Notes under the pieces: generated by a model
Told to the model about the DNA's origin: nothing
Databases searched by the model: none
Seen by the model: only the letters and a program-made list of their open reading frames with translations
Program-made: the position numbers and the translations under genes
Part shown: one piece after another, positions 59,401-64,000 of the stretch
Position numbering within the stretch: the first letter of the stretch is position 1
Layout of the letters: the number at the start of each line of letters is the position of its first letter
Assembly (NCBI RefSeq): GCF_029227915.1
Contig: NC_079883.1
Location: forward strand, 19,776,001 to 19,840,000
Direction of reading: 5' to 3'
DNA: 64,000 bases
Source: Hydractinia symbiolongicarpus
Taxonomy: Eukaryota > Cnidaria > Hydrozoa > Anthoathecata > Hydractiniidae

Positions 59401-59878
59401 TTGCTCAGCTAGTTTCTCATTTGTCAGAATTGTGCGAGTCTTTGCGTGAACAAGAGCGATCGCTCTCTTCTTATCGATAGGCCTGGTTCAAGATAAAGAG
59501 TTTTAAAATGGAACATACGTAAGGATGTCCTGTTTTTATTTAGGCTAGAACAAATTCACTAACCAAGAACAGTAGCTATATTCTAGCCAACTGTCTAGCT
59601 GACTGTAGCTGTTTGCCACACACACACACGGACACACAAACACACAGACATGCACAAAAGAAAAACATTAGCTAGCTAAAAAAAATCCCATTTTCTAGCT
59701 AATGTTCCTTGGTAAAAACAACACTTACTGCAATTGATTCTTTAAGTATAGGAAGAAGCGTTTGATACTTGACTAAAGGATCGGTGTCTGTTAAGGGTGA
59801 TTGTTGTAGTTGTTGTTGATTTTGTTGATGCGGGTGTTGGGGATAGCTTGCACCTCCAGGCGCAGTGCTGGACGCCAT
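41402..59878 (-). CDS. MED29: Mediator complex subunit 29 (intersex-like), four exons over 18.5 kb
   Basis: MED29 (intersex in flies) is a subunit of Mediator, the coactivator bridging transcription factors and RNA polymerase II. Exons, minus strand: 1, 59729-59878; 2, 48767-48822; 3, 45194-45269; 4, 41402-41617. Lengths 150, 56, 76 and 216 give 165 residues plus stop with consistent phases (0, 2, 0) and GT-AG borders. Exon 1 starts MASSTAPGGASYP, is Gln-rich, and ends DPLVKYQTLLPILKESIA, the conserved MED29 start. Exon 2 gives NLIKHTMYILQNTSNG, exon 3 LNKCMEDFYNISDQ, matching the family's DKCLEEFYALCDQ block, and exon 4 FYSQFLKNAKKQVKASMELR near the C terminus. Human MED29 is 200 residues; the shorter length is mostly in the N-terminal low-complexity part. 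Exons 1, 3 and 4 are strong; exon 2 is inferred from phase, splice sites and weak similarity. Introns hold many transposons. Confidence 0.88.
41618..42625. other. MED29 intron 3, proximal part
   Basis: AT-rich. Directly next to the exon 4 acceptor, AGTACCTATACAACAAA occurs twice (starting near 41613 and 41638), so the acceptor sequence itself is tandemly duplicated. Nothing else recognised. Confidence 0.5.
42626..43003. mobile_element. 378-bp MITE, CCTTAAGGGAAG termini, copy 1
   Basis: Left CCTTAAGGGAAG and right CTTCCCTTAAGG are perfect inverted repeats flanked by TA on both sides (42624-42625 and 43004-43005). The interior repeats AAAGATTGCGAATT-like words in both orientations. It has no coding potential. 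A second copy is at 48222-48542. Confidence 0.75.
43006..45193. other. MED29 intron 3, remainder
   Basis: No gene, RNA or bounded repeat recognised in this AT-rich stretch, which ends at the exon 3 donor GTAAGTTT (minus strand). Confidence 0.5.
45860..46575 (+). mobile_element. 716-bp PIF/Harbinger-like element with a Myb-like ORF
   Basis: Left GGGGCTAATCACATGAGGCG and right, in reverse complement, GGGGCTGATCACATGAGGCG continue for about 50 bases with few mismatches (GAGCCRGCCCGGTTAAG). TAA flanks both sides (45857-45859 and 46576-46578), the 3-bp duplication of PIF/Harbinger. Internal GCCCGG and CCGAGATCTCGG palindromes form further stems. It carries one complete small ORF but no DDE transposase, so it would need help in trans. 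It lies in MED29 intron 2. Confidence 0.85.
46136..46456 (+). CDS. Small Myb/SANT-like DNA-binding protein of the Harbinger-like element
   Basis: 106 codons, ATG to stop, wholly inside the TIR element. WEPEFIDDLLSCLLEFKTHM then CQDFDANKPRLYSEIRLSIA followed by FGPVAVS fits the helical Myb/SANT-like domain common in transposon-encoded proteins of cnidarians. Autonomous Harbingers have two genes, a DDE nuclease and a Myb-like partner; here only the latter seems kept. The open frame is uninterrupted. Assignment is by pattern only. Confidence 0.6.
   Translation: MAGPSGAKKVWKNFRWEPEFIDDLLSCLLEFKTHMLFMCQDFDANKPRLYSEIRLSIAKLYSNDDKPFGPVAVSVMPTDLLNEDERNKFSARIKEEKAPSLLPRKT
46637..46975 (+). repeat. 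Dispersed SINE-like repeat, copy 2
   Basis: Matches 12842-13160, including the ACAAGCTCGTGAGCTTGT palindrome, GTTCGAATCTC and the T-tract. This copy has an extra short AT segment after the T-tract. The second shared block is at 47217-47332. Confidence 0.65.
47217..47332. repeat. Dispersed repeat, distal block of copy 2
   Basis: Matches 13263-13385 (CTTCGTAACAGAAATCACAA then an ACAGCTTTTTGTAA word), in the same order and orientation relative to the SINE-like block. Confidence 0.6.
47333..48221. other. MED29 intron 2, non-coding
   Basis: No coding domain or bounded repeat seen. Confidence 0.45.
48222..48542. mobile_element. CCTTAAGGGAAG MITE, copy 2 (degenerate left end)
   Basis: The right end TTCCCTTAAGG is followed by TA (48543-48544). 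The left end CCTTTACGAGAAGAAAAG is a mutated version of the consensus. The interior shares the GATTGCGAAT words and the TTGTCGATTT / CTTTTTCTTGGAAAT region with copy 1. Confidence 0.7.
49565..50360. repeat. Possible decayed element with an orphan coding-like stretch
   Basis: 49575-49720 is full of TTGCTCC / GGAGCAA inverted words and 50270-50360 of GTCGCACT / CCACCTTAA words. Between them, at 49925-50158 (+), about 75 codons stay open (PEDEEDIDSYSEAAVEDYL, then DPHRAILFLEAVDYTFSF) but lack a start codon. The family is unknown; it could be a transposon protein remnant in MED29 intron 1. Confidence 0.3.
51030..51232 (+). repeat. Split direct repeat A1
   Basis: Left terminal repeat of the Ngaro-like element. 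Just inside the core it carries the perfect palindrome AGTTAAGT-TT-ACTTAACT, a likely recombinase-binding or replication feature. Confidence 0.92.
51299..52807 (+). CDS. Gag-like ORF1 of the Ngaro-like element (SAP-like motif, zinc knuckles)
   Basis: 502 codons. LPVQTLRLVCNALNLIDSG (residues about 45-63) resembles a SAP DNA-binding helix pair. The middle is Ser/Thr/Pro-rich and low complexity. The C-terminal third has a folded gag-like region (FSSWMLAWNNFIRCFTFFFP), a CCHC knuckle CFRCRNYGHLASSC, four repeats of PFRA(S/T)Q, and a final Cys/His cluster (CRYFNAQGHC...CRFAHQCKHCG...C). The ORF is complete, and its last 404 bp overlap the upstream part of ORF2 in another frame. Which ATG is used is uncertain: the hydrophobic first 25 residues are unusual for a gag. 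Confidence 0.82.
   Translation: MFIVRFTYLTIMIVLCVAVRRRSGVALPVPDADKKSLAEWTTLPVQTLRLVCNALNLIDSGSPQILARRLFSFYNPPHSVVATSVTTTSCMAPIIPSINVATRSTRLRPRGQPTNTATGVESTTVVSSNVLTGHQASSSSTTDVVESPILTTAVVTELIRGELRRFFEGHEGERLAGRAPDIIEQNQATGDTYNTNSVVETPIVHHFVSEPFSEGGEFPQGGLPRPAQVGFSVATTARPAPLPALPQAVLDKVKKGEYVNFDSLLPAFASSSDEFTFKVLGGSSPSVALVPKQSNRPKVSDFSSWMLAWNNFIRCFTFFFPHRASELLHYQSIMCDFASQFTFTAWSTYDRMFRYQMAFDSGLSWNRVDDDLYNRHLRSAPLQVMCFRCRNYGHLASSCPLRTESAAGNESAPSNLAYSGQPFRAPQPFRASQRFRATQPFRATQTLSRADTGAVGQVDNIATCRYFNAQGHCTNRQCRFAHQCKHCGDSHPASQCSVVRKY
52404..54395 (+). CDS. Reverse transcriptase-RNase H polyprotein of the Ngaro-like element
   Basis: 663 codons, open throughout. The first ~130 residues overlap ORF1 and may not be used, so translation might start later or by frameshifting. 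RT blocks: GAVPKKDGSYRIILDLSSPR, KIDIKHAFRLCPV (motif A Asp), LPFGSRSSPFLFN and the catalytic YLDDF motif, then ITYLGIEID. RNase H: FTDASGVGFGA, ILELFAIVAA, IYTDNASIVHVW and HIPGHTNIAADLLSR give the D-E-D-(H)-D pattern. The order and the FGSRSSP form are those of DIRS-order elements. All catalytic residues are present. Confidence 0.93.
   Translation: MTIFITVISEVPHCRSCVFGAGIMDILHQVALFALSQQLGTNQHLQIWHIVGSPFVPPSLFAPHSAFVPHSLFEPRRPSVGLTQVQSDRSITSPLVDTSTHRVTVRTDNVASHTNANTAATPILPHNAPLSANINPNPLPVSCQCPVNVALFERLLREHPCQSLVSFIISGLSSGFDIGFHGPCTATRPRNLLSARSNSQSVWEAIAKELARGHTSGPFLSPPITPLHCSPLGAVPKKDGSYRIILDLSSPRGNAINEGICKEEFSVRYSTFDDALKLVSGLGPTAFLAKIDIKHAFRLCPVKPAQWGLLGYCWEGYYFVDTRLPFGSRSSPFLFNCFADLLCWIFLTVLGIPFVIHYLDDFFLCGRSAAEVNSYLESIQSMCTKLGVPIAEEKTTGPSQTITYLGIEIDSQQQIIRLPADKYRELHEALLVWSGRKKCTKRELLSLIGSLSFAAKVVKPGRMFLRRLIDLSTTVASLNHHITLNGEARLDIQWWVDFLPSWNGVCFIQGDPITAASLSLFTDASGVGFGAVFRNSWFCAPWPPTFHSFHINILELFAIVAAVRTWGREWRNLQIIIYTDNASIVHVWRSGTSRDKHIMSLIRHLFLFTARLNINILLQHIPGHTNIAADLLSRLQVRRFKQRLQSADESPTPIEPTIWTILV
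54422..55375 (+). CDS. Tyrosine recombinase of the Ngaro-like element
   Basis: About 317 codons, open; the first codon of the open frame is not ATG, so expression may depend on upstream ATGs, frameshift or splicing. The core-binding part (TYSTGVASYQRFCYRW, YISSLAQRVSHTTIRVYISG) precedes the catalytic domain: first Arg in GLLRCSEYTYQ, Lys in RSSKTDPFRVG, H-x-x-R in HSFRIGGASAAA, then LGRWTSDAYRRYLHL with the nucleophilic Tyr. The R-H-R-Y tetrad is complete. This enzyme would integrate the circular element DNA by recombination at the AAAGGTA core rather than by a DDE integrase. Confidence 0.92.
   Translation: MAPTTRATYSTGVASYQRFCYRWSHPLWPLNEDILIRYISSLAQRVSHTTIRVYISGLQYHSILAGNYVRIADMSRLCYTLRGIKRVQGARLTRPRRHPITYQNLCLIHYRIQFLQATVYERLLFKAATSLAFFGLLRCSEYTYQSSRHFDPSTDLLVGDIQFSADNSVMLVHIRSSKTDPFRVGCQIRVGANNNAVCPVQCMRRFLAVHPGPGWPLFTYQDFKFLTRQDIVNLLASCLPNIPHINTHSFRIGGASAAASAGVPDSTIQILGRWTSDAYRRYLHLDDAQVIGLSRSLCTAGPPTRGWSRHTPSSFLL
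55456..55820 (+). repeat. Split direct repeat B1
   Basis: Contains three direct copies of a CCTTTGTTGACAGTTTGTTT-like unit and a perfect palindrome AAACTGTC-TTA-GACAGTTT (55673-55691). It ends in the AAAGGTA core and abuts A2 without a gap. Confidence 0.92.
55814..56016 (+). repeat. Split direct repeat A2
   Basis: A copy of A1 placed directly after B1 (overlapping in the core), so B1-A2 reproduces the circle junction. It is followed by a 159-bp unique spacer (56017-56175) before B2. Confidence 0.92.
56176..56540 (+). repeat. Split direct repeat B2
   Basis: Right terminal repeat, a copy of B1, ending AAAGGTA next to the flanking TACCTTAAG. The core plus flank makes a 12-bp palindrome AAGGTATACCTT. 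Confidence 0.92.
56541..57120 (-). pseudogene. Penelope-like element remnant, GIY-YIG endonuclease end
   Basis: On the minus strand, IQ/TQSLFPLKDKIKHLACVIYE, then GTCSCGVNYIGETVRNAQTR and HSFCWKILSYASKN, LRPVLK, the C-terminal GIY-YIG nuclease of Penelope-like retroelements with its Cys-x-Cys insert and YIGET motif. Upstream (56900-57120) the coding trace continues in broken frames towards the reverse transcriptase. The frame is cut at 56541 by the Ngaro-like insertion; what follows on the other side (below 51030) shows no clear further coding. Confidence 0.8.
57686..58450 (-). pseudogene. LINE reverse-transcriptase fragment (CR1/L2-like)
   Basis: Minus-strand pieces read FNAFVF then a degenerate YMYDMTT at the YADD position, VSKWASHAGKTEIMFMSR, SSTKCLGLIIDNKLSWNDLV, then IPPSVLYGRSVWGNSSS and ARFISRIKK with NWKQVSWYYKRC: the thumb and C-terminal region of apurinic-endonuclease-type LINEs. 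An in-frame stop near 58068 and other damage make it dead. It lies in MED29 intron 1 in the sense orientation of MED29. Confidence 0.75.
58451..59728. other. MED29 intron 1, non-coding part next to exon 1
   Basis: No gene or bounded repeat found. A CACACA tract occurs at 59615-59650 and AGCTAGCT-rich words near 59580-59700. It ends at the exon 1 donor GTAAGTG (minus strand). Confidence 0.5.
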
Positions 59879-59880
59879 CT

Positions 59881-59891
59881 TTGATATGTTT
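59881..59891. repeat. Target-site duplication, left copy (TTGATATGTTT)
   Basis: Same 11 bases as 63317-63327, flanking the LINE insertion. The left copy runs into the element's poly(A) (poly-T on this strand), so its last Ts are ambiguous. Confidence 0.75.
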
Positions 59892-59939
59892 TTTTTTTTT
59901 TGATCAACTTTTCATTATTTAGAAATTATAAAATTACAT

Positions 59940-59972
59940 AGCCGAATAAACGGATGATCCGTTTATTCGGCT
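59940..59972 (-). repeat. 3' hairpin of the LINE, 15-bp perfect arms
   Basis: AGCCGAATAAACGGA, loop TGA, then TCCGTTTATTCGGCT. It lies between the stop codon and the poly(A) tail and may be the 3' structure recognised by the element's reverse transcriptase. Confidence 0.8.
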
Positions 59973-60080
59973 TGATACCTTGAAAATTCAAACATACGTT
60001 ATTTTATATAATTTTGTTTTGGTCTATTTCTATAGCGAGAGACCGCCGCTCAAAATATATAATATATAATACTATTTCGG

Positions 60081-63000
60081 CTATCGGAATTCCCTTATTT
60101 CCGATAGTGTGTTGGTCAAAGACATGTCGATATCAGATATGTTTACATCCCGCCGCAATGATCTTGATCCGCGCAGGCATAGCAATGTCGATCGGAGTAA
60201 CGAAAAGCAAATTTTCGTTCTGACAAACGTCGTAGCGATAGACGTTGGTATACCACGTTTATCTGCTATCAACTCAGCAAGACGTTGATAGAATCTCTTG
60301 CATTCTCTTCCTAACCCACCGTGTGTAGAAAACACCAAAGGTGTAAAAGAACCATTTTTTAACCTGCAAAACCCTTTCGTTGTATAACCTTTTCTTTTCT
60401 TGCTCATTTCTTTCATAGCAACGTTTGATTTCTGTGTTCCTATACCTCTGGGCGTTAAGGTCAAAGACCCTGACATCGCAGAATACCCGTTGGCCAGGAA
60501 TCCAGAAACCAAGTGCGCTAACATCTAATCGAGCTTCATTGGATGTGATCGCACTTTTCTGGTCAAAGCGTTCGTTTTGTAGTGGAGCAAGCATCGGTTC
60601 AATTCGTACGTCTTTACACACTTCTTTCAAAAGCTGAGCAGTTATATCACGAACTTCGTTATGACGTTGTGTGACAAACCCACCCTTTTTGCAGGATAAC
60701 GCATGAGCAGGATCAAACTTTGAGCCACATGCACATTCAAATGGTAACCTGGGTAATTCCCAGTTATATCGAATTCTCAATGCGTCGAAAAACTGCTCCT
60801 TTGTGAGGTAGTAACCACTCTCTTTTATTGGCAGAGTCGTCAACCATTTTGACGCACCTATTTCCTGATTTGCTTCGTTCTGCCTCTTAGCACTTTCATC
60901 CATTTGTGACAATAATCCTTGCAGAATGTTTTGATGGCTTTTATTTCTCTCAGACTTTATTTGGCTTTTCGTTTTGCTGATCTCGTTCGCATTTTCATTT
61001 TGTCTGAGAAGAATATTTACGAGCTCCGTCGTCATTTTCCGAGAATTCTCGTATTCTGTGTCAGAAACATTCTCAAGGATTTTTATTCCTAGACCCCCGA
61101 GACGTGGTGGCAAGGACATTAGCTCCCTCTCTACATCGTTTACAATATGACCACCAGTAATAGCCGGCAACAGTTGGTGTCTTATTACACTTTCCACTGG
61201 TCGCAGTAATGATGATATTTCTGGGATGGTCCGTAAATAGTATGTGAAGCGATGTTGATATCCACTAACATAGCATGTGTAAGCTGCTTGTGGTTCGATA
61301 ACAGCTATTTCTGAAATTAATGTGATTTCTTTCACCCATTTCGCGACAATGTCTTCAACGTACTCTTTTCGAAAAGTCTCACTGCCAATAACTGCTCCGA
61401 GATGTCGTTCTCCTGTACATGTAATTTGGATATTTGTTTCTTTGAAGTGTGTTTTTGCTCCTTCAATGTTCTTATCTTTCACAATTAGCCATGATTTCTT
61501 TGGCTGTGGTTGGTAACCAAATTTTGGGCCTTCCACAATGAGCTCGTCCCACCATTTCCGAATGGTGGAAAAATTTCCAACAGCTGTTAAGTCATCAGCA
61601 AAAGCTACCAATTTCATATCAATATCAGCAATGTTTTTCATTCTATCAAGTAATGGTGTGAGTCCTATTGCGTAAATGGCCATCCCCAACGGGTCGCCTT
61701 GAGTGGTACCTTCTCTTGAACTCAGTTCAGTTCCACCAATCACAAAAAGTCTCGCAGGCTTTATGTAGCAGTTGTTGATGTATGTTGCTAGAATCGGGCA
61801 AATGATCTTGGTATTATGAAGTGTTGCACTACGGTTCAAGCTATTGAAGGCATTTGCAGCATCAACTAATAAGACACATTCGGCTTCTTCACTAGAGTAT
61901 GCATCTTTCATTGCATGTATAGCAGCTTCGCACCCAGATTCATGACCGGAGCACATTTGAATTTTTGAACAAGATTCAATAACATCATTCTTTGATGCGT
62001 ACATCACGGCTTTTCCAATAATGCGTCTTAAAACCTCTCCTACTCCGATAGGTCTAAGACCAGGGTTCTTGTCTAAAGGCACAAGACGACATCCTAAATA
62101 GGCCTCTAAAGAATTATCGTTTACTTCTTCATGGCAAAGTCTTCTTGCAAACTTAGCTATCGCTTTCCGTAAATCTGTTCCAGTGTCGCCATAAACTCTA
62201 GACGCTATGATTTTGATCCATCCATTCGCATCCATTCCAGATGGTCCGGAGCCGCCTTTTGTTGTCTTCGCTGCTCGCATTATCATGTCTTCGTCAATGA
62301 CGTCATATACAACGGCATTAACTGATTTGATCGGACCTTGTATCAGCGTGTCTTCGTATGATTCACTTCCTTCAGGATGTTTTTGTCTTAGCATTTCAAG
62401 AGTTTCGTCATTCAAAGGAAGTATTCCTCCAGACATATTGTTCGTCACCACATTAATCGCTTTATGAACATCTCCTTTTTGCATATGGTTCCGGAACTTC
62501 CTTGAAATAACTGCAATATCTTGCTTTTTTATTATTTTAGGTAGTCGGCTTTGAATCGTTTGTGCCTCATCCATTAAGCTCATAAAATCTCCTTTAAACC
62601 ATTGTGTTAGACGTCTGTTTAATGCTTCTACGTGCTCCTTAGATTTCGATGCTTGTGATGGTTTTTGCAGCAGCAGAGCAGGCATGATATGTATAGCTTT
62701 TAATGCTATAGCTCTTAAAGGTGTGTTTTCAATCCACGCATTGAGCAATCTTGTGGTCTCACGTATGTAGGATTTACCTGCGTTTCCATTAGGCAGCATA
62801 AACAAGCTTCGTTTCCAATAAACAATTCTGCAGTAACATTCCTCAATGTCATTGACTGCTTCACTTCCTTTAACATTACTCCAATAAAACTTCTCTGGAG
62901 CATCAGCAAAATGATGTTGAGATGAAGTTGCGTCTTCGGGAACGTTACGTTGTTGTTTTGTATCCTGTTGTGTTTGTGCAATGTTCTGTGTCAACACTTT

Positions 63001-63144
63001 ACAATACTTCAAGTGCTGTACCAAACCTCTATATGTTTTAAACTTTCGGTGACATTTCATACACGGAAAAGTGTCTTGACTCTGCTCAACACTATCAATT
63101 CTTGAATTCGATGACGATGGTTGCTTATGACCTCTTTTAACCAT
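60081..63144 (-). CDS. LINE polyprotein: zinc finger, reverse transcriptase, restriction-like endonuclease (one frameshift)
   Basis: Starts at ATG 63144 (MVKRGHKQPSSS). Residues 28-48 form a C2HC zinc finger (CMKC...HLKYC). The RT spans about residues 290-620: RLVPLDKNPGLRPIGVGEVL, VDAANAFNSLN (motif A), GTTQGDPLGMAIYA and VAFADDLTAVG (catalytic FADD). A later Cys/His knuckle (CACGSKFDPAHALSC) precedes a PD-(D/E)xK-like nuclease (ARLDVSALGFW, VFCDVRVFD). After residue ~929 a run of six T at 60355-60360 (A6 on the coding strand) shifts the frame. The true C terminus (FTPLVFSTHGGLGREC) continues in another frame to 60081, for a full length near 1020. This is the restriction-like-endonuclease LINE class (R2/NeSL/Hero side); the exact clade is not determined. 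Confidence 0.88.
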
Positions 63145-63316
63145 TTTTATCCAATAAACTGTGAAAATGATGTTTCGTCGTTACTTCAATTAATTCTTCG
63201 CGTTTTGACACTTAATTGAAACTTGCATGACGGATCATTTACTTTGTTCCGATCAATCGGCATTGGAGACGTCCGCCATCTTTAACCGTCAACCGTCCCG
63301 TTCTGCTCAATGATCC

Positions 63317-63327
63317 TTGATATGTTT
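63317..63327. repeat. Target-site duplication, right copy
   Basis: TTGATATGTTT, matching 59881-59891. Sequence beyond it is the likely original upstream region of MED29. Confidence 0.75.
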
Positions 63328-63787
63328 ACTGTTTCACCCAAAGTAGGCCAGCTACCCAAAGTCGGCCATTTTTAAATCATATCCCAATTAGGGCGAAATT
63401 ATGCGAAGAAAACAGATTCTTTGATCAGCAGAAACTGCATTTTTGCGTCTTAAAATAACTTTATTAAACTCTTTAAGCTTCACTATTTTTATGTTTGAAC
63501 TTAATTTAACGAAAATTCGCTCTTATGAACACATATTTAACTAAAATTTAAAATTTTATTTTACAACACTATTAGTAGATATGGTGGATGGTTCAAACCA
63601 TACTTTTGGGGTACAGGTGTAAACCCCCCGCTTCTCTAGAGATCCCGACACCCCATCTGCGCATGCGCAAAGAAATCCGATGTCATCCGACAAATTCAAC
63701 GATATCCGACAGAATCTGACGAAGGCATCATGCGCAAGTGAAGTAAAAGCAATTCCTTGAGTATGAGCGAGGTAAACCATTCGCTTG
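63328..63787. promoter_or_regulatory. Displaced upstream region of MED29 (inferred)
   Basis: Before the LINE inserted, this sequence would have joined the MED29 leader directly. No TATA box or other core promoter motif is obvious; GCGCATGCGC occurs at 63658-63669. It may still drive transcription through the LINE or have been replaced by the element's own promoter. Confidence 0.3.
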
Positions 63788-63808
63788 CCCCCCCCCCCCC
63801 CCCCCCCC
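63788..63808 (+). repeat. C21 homopolymer
   Basis: Uninterrupted run of 21 C. Prone to sequencing error, and may also be where the polymerase-B fragment to its right is truncated. Confidence 0.8.
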
Positions 63809-64000
63809 AAAGAGATTGCGGCTGCTCGTAGGCAAGCTGTTAAAAATCCAGACAAGCGGATAACTGGAGATACAGCCCAGCTGAAGGGTAACTCGTTCTA
63901 TGGGAAGATGATCGAAGATCTAGCATGTCAATACAATGTTTAGGAGTAACGAAAAGAAGGTTGATCAAACGATGAGATCTCCATATTTTGAAGACTTGGA
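63809..64000 (+). pseudogene. Second polymerase-B fragment (motif B region) at the right edge
   Basis: On the plus strand it reads KEIAAARRQAVKNPDKR then GDTAQLKGNSFYGKMIEDL, the K-x3-NSxYGK motif B of protein-primed family-B polymerases of Polinton-like elements. The frame breaks after about 45 residues (a stop near 63940, then coding traces resembling QTMRSPYFEDL in another frame). It is a different copy from the one at 943-3057 and continues past the window. Confidence 0.65.

Larger units (their letters stand above)
59892..63316 (-). mobile_element. Nearly full-length LINE with restriction-like endonuclease, in the MED29 5' leader
   Basis: Minus-strand element: the 5' end is at about 63316, with an untranslated leader of some 170 bp, one long ORF (63144 down to about 60081), a 3' region with a perfect 15-bp-arm hairpin (59940-59972) and a poly(A) tail next to the left target duplication. 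TTGATATGTTT on both sides gives a duplication of 8-11 bp. It sits 13 bp upstream of the MED29 start codon, in the same orientation as MED29, so the old leader/promoter of MED29 now lies 3.4 kb away beyond 63327. Confidence 0.85.

Noticed and set aside
60014-62467. Plus-strand open frames inside 60-62.5 kb
   Set aside because: All are shadows of the LINE ORF on the opposite strand.
63556-63855. 99-codon minus frame with a polyglycine run
   Set aside because: The glycines come from the C21 homopolymer and the rest has no resemblance to a protein; the plus strand of the same area encodes polymerase-B motif B.

Overview
This is a eukaryotic, AT-rich, intron-containing window from an invertebrate animal. 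It holds parts of three conserved animal genes (striatin, fumarate hydratase and Mediator subunit 29), all with GT-AG introns, and almost everything else is transposon-derived. The mix of elements (Ngaro/DIRS, Penelope, a restriction-like-endonuclease LINE, Ty1/copia-like, Polinton-type polymerase B, MULE, hAT, Harbinger and many MITEs) fits a cnidarian, perhaps a hydrozoan. That placement is inference, not proof.

Layout. 0-11 kb: the 5' half of a striatin gene on the minus strand (exons 1-5 between 11045 and 5901; the WD40 part lies off the left edge or was not recognised). Its introns carry a decayed Polinton-type polymerase B, a hAT transposase fragment and a Tc1/mariner-like TIR element filled with a 58-bp minisatellite. 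11-31 kb: intergenic repeat country, with a foldback element, a broken MULE transposase, a hairpin-bearing tandem array, small MITEs with 9-bp target duplications, a Ty1/copia-like pol gene split by a 3.9-kb TIR element carrying pieces of a BEN-like gene, and a GAAACGAT-rich element. 31.8-41.3 kb: fumarate hydratase on the plus strand, seven exons that join in frame, lacking only the mitochondrial-leader exon; its last intron holds a broken DIRS-like element. 41.4-59.9 kb: MED29 on the minus strand, four exons that join in frame to 165 residues, tail-to-tail with FH (120 bp between stop codons). Its introns hold a Harbinger-like element with a Myb-like ORF, two copies of a CCTTAAGG MITE and, in intron 1, an apparently intact 5.5-kb Ngaro-like tyrosine-recombinase retrotransposon inserted inside a Penelope remnant. 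59.9-63.3 kb: a nearly full-length LINE with a restriction-like endonuclease, flanked by a target duplication, inserted 13 bp upstream of the MED29 start codon. The right edge shows a second polymerase-B fragment.

The host genes do not form an operon. FH is a TCA-cycle enzyme, MED29 a transcription co-activator subunit and striatin a phosphatase scaffold. The main story is nested transposition, in which several insertions can be ordered from the genes they interrupt and their exact target duplications.
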